Positions 61,988 through 64,000 of a stretch of DNA of 64,000 nt are shown piece after piece. A program made the translations under genes and the position numbers. Source of the DNA: Alphaproteobacteria bacterium (lineage in GTDB: Bacteria; Pseudomonadota; Alphaproteobacteria; Sphingomonadales; Sphingomonadaceae); the NCBI GenBank assembly GCA_030431875.1, contig JAUIIG010000002.1:43826-107825 (forward strand), in the 5' to 3' direction. Under the pieces are notes generated by a model, which was not told the origin of the DNA, ran no database searches, and saw nothing but the letters and a program-made list of their open reading frames with translations. How positions within the stretch are numbered: the first letter of the stretch is position 1; every line of letters starts with the position of its first letter.

Positions 61988-62725
61988 CTAGCGCTTGATC
62001 CAGCTTTTCGCCTCTTCCAGCTCAGCGACCGGGAAAATACCCAGCTCGTAGGGCAGGATCGGCTGGAACAGCCGGGCCGTCTTGGTCATCCAGCCCACGT
62101 CGGTCACCATGGCGATGCGGCTGAAATCGGTCATGTGGCGCAGGTCGAACTTGGTGTCTTCCCACGCCGCCCCGCCGGAGAAGGTGGAATAGTCATCGTC
62201 CAGCACCAGCAGGCACTTCAGCTTGTCGTGCTGGGCAAGCTTTTCCTTCATCAGCGGGATCAGCATGTCGCGGTAGTCATCGGCGGTGATCACGCCCACC
62301 ACGCGCAGGGCGATGACGTCGCTGGGCAGGCCGTCGATCAGCTCGAAACGTCCCGGATCGTCAGCTTCTGCACGGGCCCAGGCCTTGGCTTCCTCCAGCT
62401 TGGCCGATGGGAAACGGCGCACCTTGGCCTCGACGAAGCGGTTGGCGATCTCGGGCGCGATGGAGAGCAGCGGCGAGTCGCCGACGATGGCCACCTTGCG
62501 CACCAGCCGGTGATGCTGCTGCACGAAATGGAAGTGCCGGGTCAGCGCGCCGATCGAATCCCAGTAGGGCAGCTTGTCAACGCAGATCACCAGCGCGGGC
62601 ACGCTGTCGGTGGTGTTGATGTGGCTATCGATGGCCTCGGCAAGGCCGGTAAAGTCTGCCTCGCTCAGCGCGCCCTCGGGGGAGATGACGGCGAGTTCGG
62701 GGTCGGAAAGGTCAAGGTCGATCAT
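61988..62725 (-). CDS. Tandem SpoIIAA-like (STAS-type) protein
   Basis: The 245-residue cytoplasmic protein consists of two similar SpoIIAA-like domains of about 120 residues. Each ends in a matching motif: FPSAKLEEAKAWARA at the end of the first and FPVAELEEAKSWIKR at the end of the second. Single-domain relatives are common in bacteria and their ligands are unknown; the serine phosphosite of sporulation SpoIIAA is not obvious. It lies 92 bp downstream of the BLUF gene in the same direction. Confidence 0.8.
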   Translation of the reverse strand: MIDLDLSDPELAVISPEGALSEADFTGLAEAIDSHINTTDSVPALVICVDKLPYWDSIGALTRHFHFVQQHHRLVRKVAIVGDSPLLSIAPEIANRFVEAKVRRFPSAKLEEAKAWARAEADDPGRFELIDGLPSDVIALRVVGVITADDYRDMLIPLMKEKLAQHDKLKCLLVLDDDYSTFSGGAAWEDTKFDLRHMTDFSRIAMVTDVGWMTKTARLFQPILPYELGIFPVAELEEAKSWIKR

Positions 62726-62817
62726 GGTCAGGTCCTCTCGGTTATCGTCCGAGTCTCCCTGACAACGCTTGGCTTGTCATTGCGATCCGTCAAACGCGCT
62801 GCTTGTGCGGAACGGAC

Positions 62818-63285
62818 TTAGTCGTTCCCGGCCTCGCGCTTGCCGTGCATCACGTCCTGCTCGCGTGCGGCGTAGTCGGCGGCCTGTTCCACGGTGAGCG
62901 ACGAGGCAAAGCTGGTGAACAGGATCTTGGTATCCAGTTCCATCTGCGAGGGCAGCGACTTGGTGAACACGGTGGCGCTGCCGGCCCCGGTCAGCGGGGT
63001 AATCATCGACCGCATGGACCAGTCCGGGCACTCACGCGCCTCGCGCTGTTGCTGGCGGATATAGGTGATGCTGTGATGCCGCGGATCGGCTTCGATCCGG
63101 CGCATGGTATCCAGCACCGCGTCTCCGTCGCCTTCGAGCAATTGCATGAAGCTGCGCGAATTGAAGGCCAGCATGCCGGTGACCTCGCGCGCGGCGTTGG
63201 CCTTGGCGGCACGTTCGGCCAGCGCCTCGACTTCTGCAGTCGTCAGCGCCTGGCTTGCAACGCTCACATAGATCAGCGACAGCAT
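62818..63285 (-). CDS. BLUF-domain blue-light photoreceptor
   Basis: The 155-residue protein is a single BLUF domain with a helical C-terminal extension. Y6, N30 and Q48 have the same spacing (24 and 18) as Y21, N45 and Q63 of AppA, and bind FAD and carry out the light reaction. No output enzyme is fused, so it must signal through a partner protein. The downstream SpoIIAA-like protein is a candidate by proximity only. Confidence 0.9.
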   Translation of the reverse strand: MLSLIYVSVASQALTTAEVEALAERAAKANAAREVTGMLAFNSRSFMQLLEGDGDAVLDTMRRIEADPRHHSITYIRQQQREARECPDWSMRSMITPLTGAGSATVFTKSLPSQMELDTKILFTSFASSLTVEQAADYAAREQDVMHGKREAGND

Positions 63286-63365
63286 CTTTGCTCCTCCGCT
63301 CCCTGTGCGGAAAAGAACAGAAATGGCGGGGGAAGACAAGTTTGTTGCGATTGGAAGGATTATTC

Positions 63366-63803
63366 GTGCGGAAACAGGCTCTTGTTGCGATCTGCGTATT
63401 CCTGCTGGCCGCTTGCGGTCAGGGCGAAGGCGCGGGCAACGTACCGGGTGATGCTTCCGACACCGAGGCCTACAGCGGCATCGGCGAGCACGACGTGGTG
63501 CGCTTCACGGGGACCGAGCCGTTCTGGGGCGGTCAGGTGGCGGGCACCAGCCTGACTTATACGACGCCCGAGAACATCGATGGCGAGACGATCACGGTCA
63601 CCCGCTTTGCCGGGCGCGGCGGGCTGTCGTTCAGCGGCAATCTCGACGGGCGACCGCTCGACCTGGCGATCACGCCGGGCGACTGTTCGGACGGGATGAG
63701 CGATCGCACCTATCCCTTCGTCGCCACGCTGCAACTGGGCAGCGAGCAACGCAATGGTTGCGCCTGGCGCGAAGGGATCGACGACCTCGGGCCGCAGCCC
63801 TAG
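63366..63803 (+). CDS. COG3650-like lipoprotein
   Basis: This 145-residue protein starts at GTG (GGAAGG 7 bases upstream) with a lipoprotein signal and lipobox LAAC at about residue 17. The mature domain holds the FTGTEPFWGGQV motif and CSDGMSDRTYPF, as in the COG3650 family of uncharacterised envelope proteins. The cysteine pair probably forms a disulfide. It diverges from the BLUF gene. Confidence 0.78.
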   Translation: MRKQALVAICVFLLAACGQGEGAGNVPGDASDTEAYSGIGEHDVVRFTGTEPFWGGQVAGTSLTYTTPENIDGETITVTRFAGRGGLSFSGNLDGRPLDLAITPGDCSDGMSDRTYPFVATLQLGSEQRNGCAWREGIDDLGPQP

Positions 63804-63812
63804 GTCGCGCGA

Positions 63813-64000
63813 TCAGTAGACCCCGGGCATCTCGTGGTGGGCCACGGTGCTGGGGCGTTCGGGCTGCAGCAGCTGGGTCCCGATTGACTGGGTGGTCGCC
63901 GGACCACCAAGGATCGGGGTGCAGGTACGCCCGGCGAGGAAGTCCAGCGCGGTGGCCAGCATGGCCTCGTCCGGGTCGCCGAAATTGCGGAAGATGTCGT
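63813..64000 (-). CDS. C-terminal fragment of a gene running off the right edge
   Basis: The minus-strand frame ending at TGA 63815-63813 is open to the window edge. It reads DIFRNFGDPDEAMLATALDFL early and ends STVAHHEMPGVY. Codon pattern is that of a real gene, with third-position G/C throughout. Only the last 62 or so residues are visible and no family is recognised. Confidence 0.6.
   Translation of the reverse strand, partial: DIFRNFGDPDEAMLATALDFLAGRTCTPILGGPATTQSIGTQLLQPERPSTVAHHEMPGVY

Overview
The window is high-GC, gene-dense chromosomal DNA that looks like an alphaproteobacterium of the order Sphingomonadales, probably an Erythrobacteraceae member. The reasons are a crtY-crtI-crtB carotenoid operon with a LOG-family gene inside it, sphingomonad-type TetR and helix-turn-helix N-termini, a DES-type sulfatase-like membrane protein, a TDSDSG/YADPAG repeat lipoprotein, and an inverted CCTTCGACAGGCTCAGG repeat. 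The family-level placement is an inference. One tRNA, Gly(CCC), is present. There is no rRNA, CRISPR array or insertion sequence.

Layout. 0-4.7 kb: a catabolic-looking block with a 2-oxoglutarate dioxygenase, a TetR regulator, an exported cytochrome c plus Tat-exported flavoprotein pair of the p-cresol methylhydroxylase/eugenol hydroxylase kind, and an SDR. 4.7-6.2 kb: a 27-residue peptide, a DUF302 protein and a VIT-family transporter. 6.3-9.6 kb (minus): aldolase, HAD phosphatase, dhaL and dhaK in one operon. 10.2-12.8 kb: a NarL-type two-component pair. 12.9-19.8 kb: six overlapping minus-strand genes (ketoacyl synthase III-like, reductase, metallo-hydrolase, PaaK/F390-synthetase-like adenylating enzyme, ATP-grasp enzyme, Rieske oxygenase) diverging from a TetR gene across two matching 13-bp palindromes. 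This is the best candidate for an uncharacterised biosynthetic system. 19.8-28.4 kb: tRNA-Gly, DNA repair (uracil-DNA glycosylase family, dinB, Nudix), dps, pgl, a Bcr/CflA transporter and glpD.

28.5-35.4 kb (minus): carotenoid genes crtY-crtI-LOG-crtB, then an exported NTF2-like protein and a biotin-dependent acyl-CoA carboxylase alpha subunit. 35.5-46.1 kb is envelope-related: a MipA/OmpV porin-like protein, an exported S9 peptidase, a 1129-residue trimeric autotransporter adhesin, a PqqB-like exported hydrolase and a chemoreceptor. 46.1-51.7 kb: a degenerate SRAP-family gene, an AbgT transporter, a DUF2585 protein, a TPP riboswitch with thiC, and an exported Rid-family lipoprotein. 51.7-53.8 kb: a clearly lower-GC gene encoding a DUF3578-HNH nuclease (likely acquired, restriction-like), followed by a small HTH gene and an array of about nine GGGTGAC-cored repeats spaced 21-24 bp. 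53.8-64.0 kb: a sulfatase-like membrane enzyme, YaiI family, a fasciclin lipoprotein, a cold-shock protein, several exported proteins of unknown function, a tandem-repeat Tat lipoprotein, a PhnA-domain protein, a double SpoIIAA-like protein and a BLUF photoreceptor. A minus-strand gene runs off the right edge.
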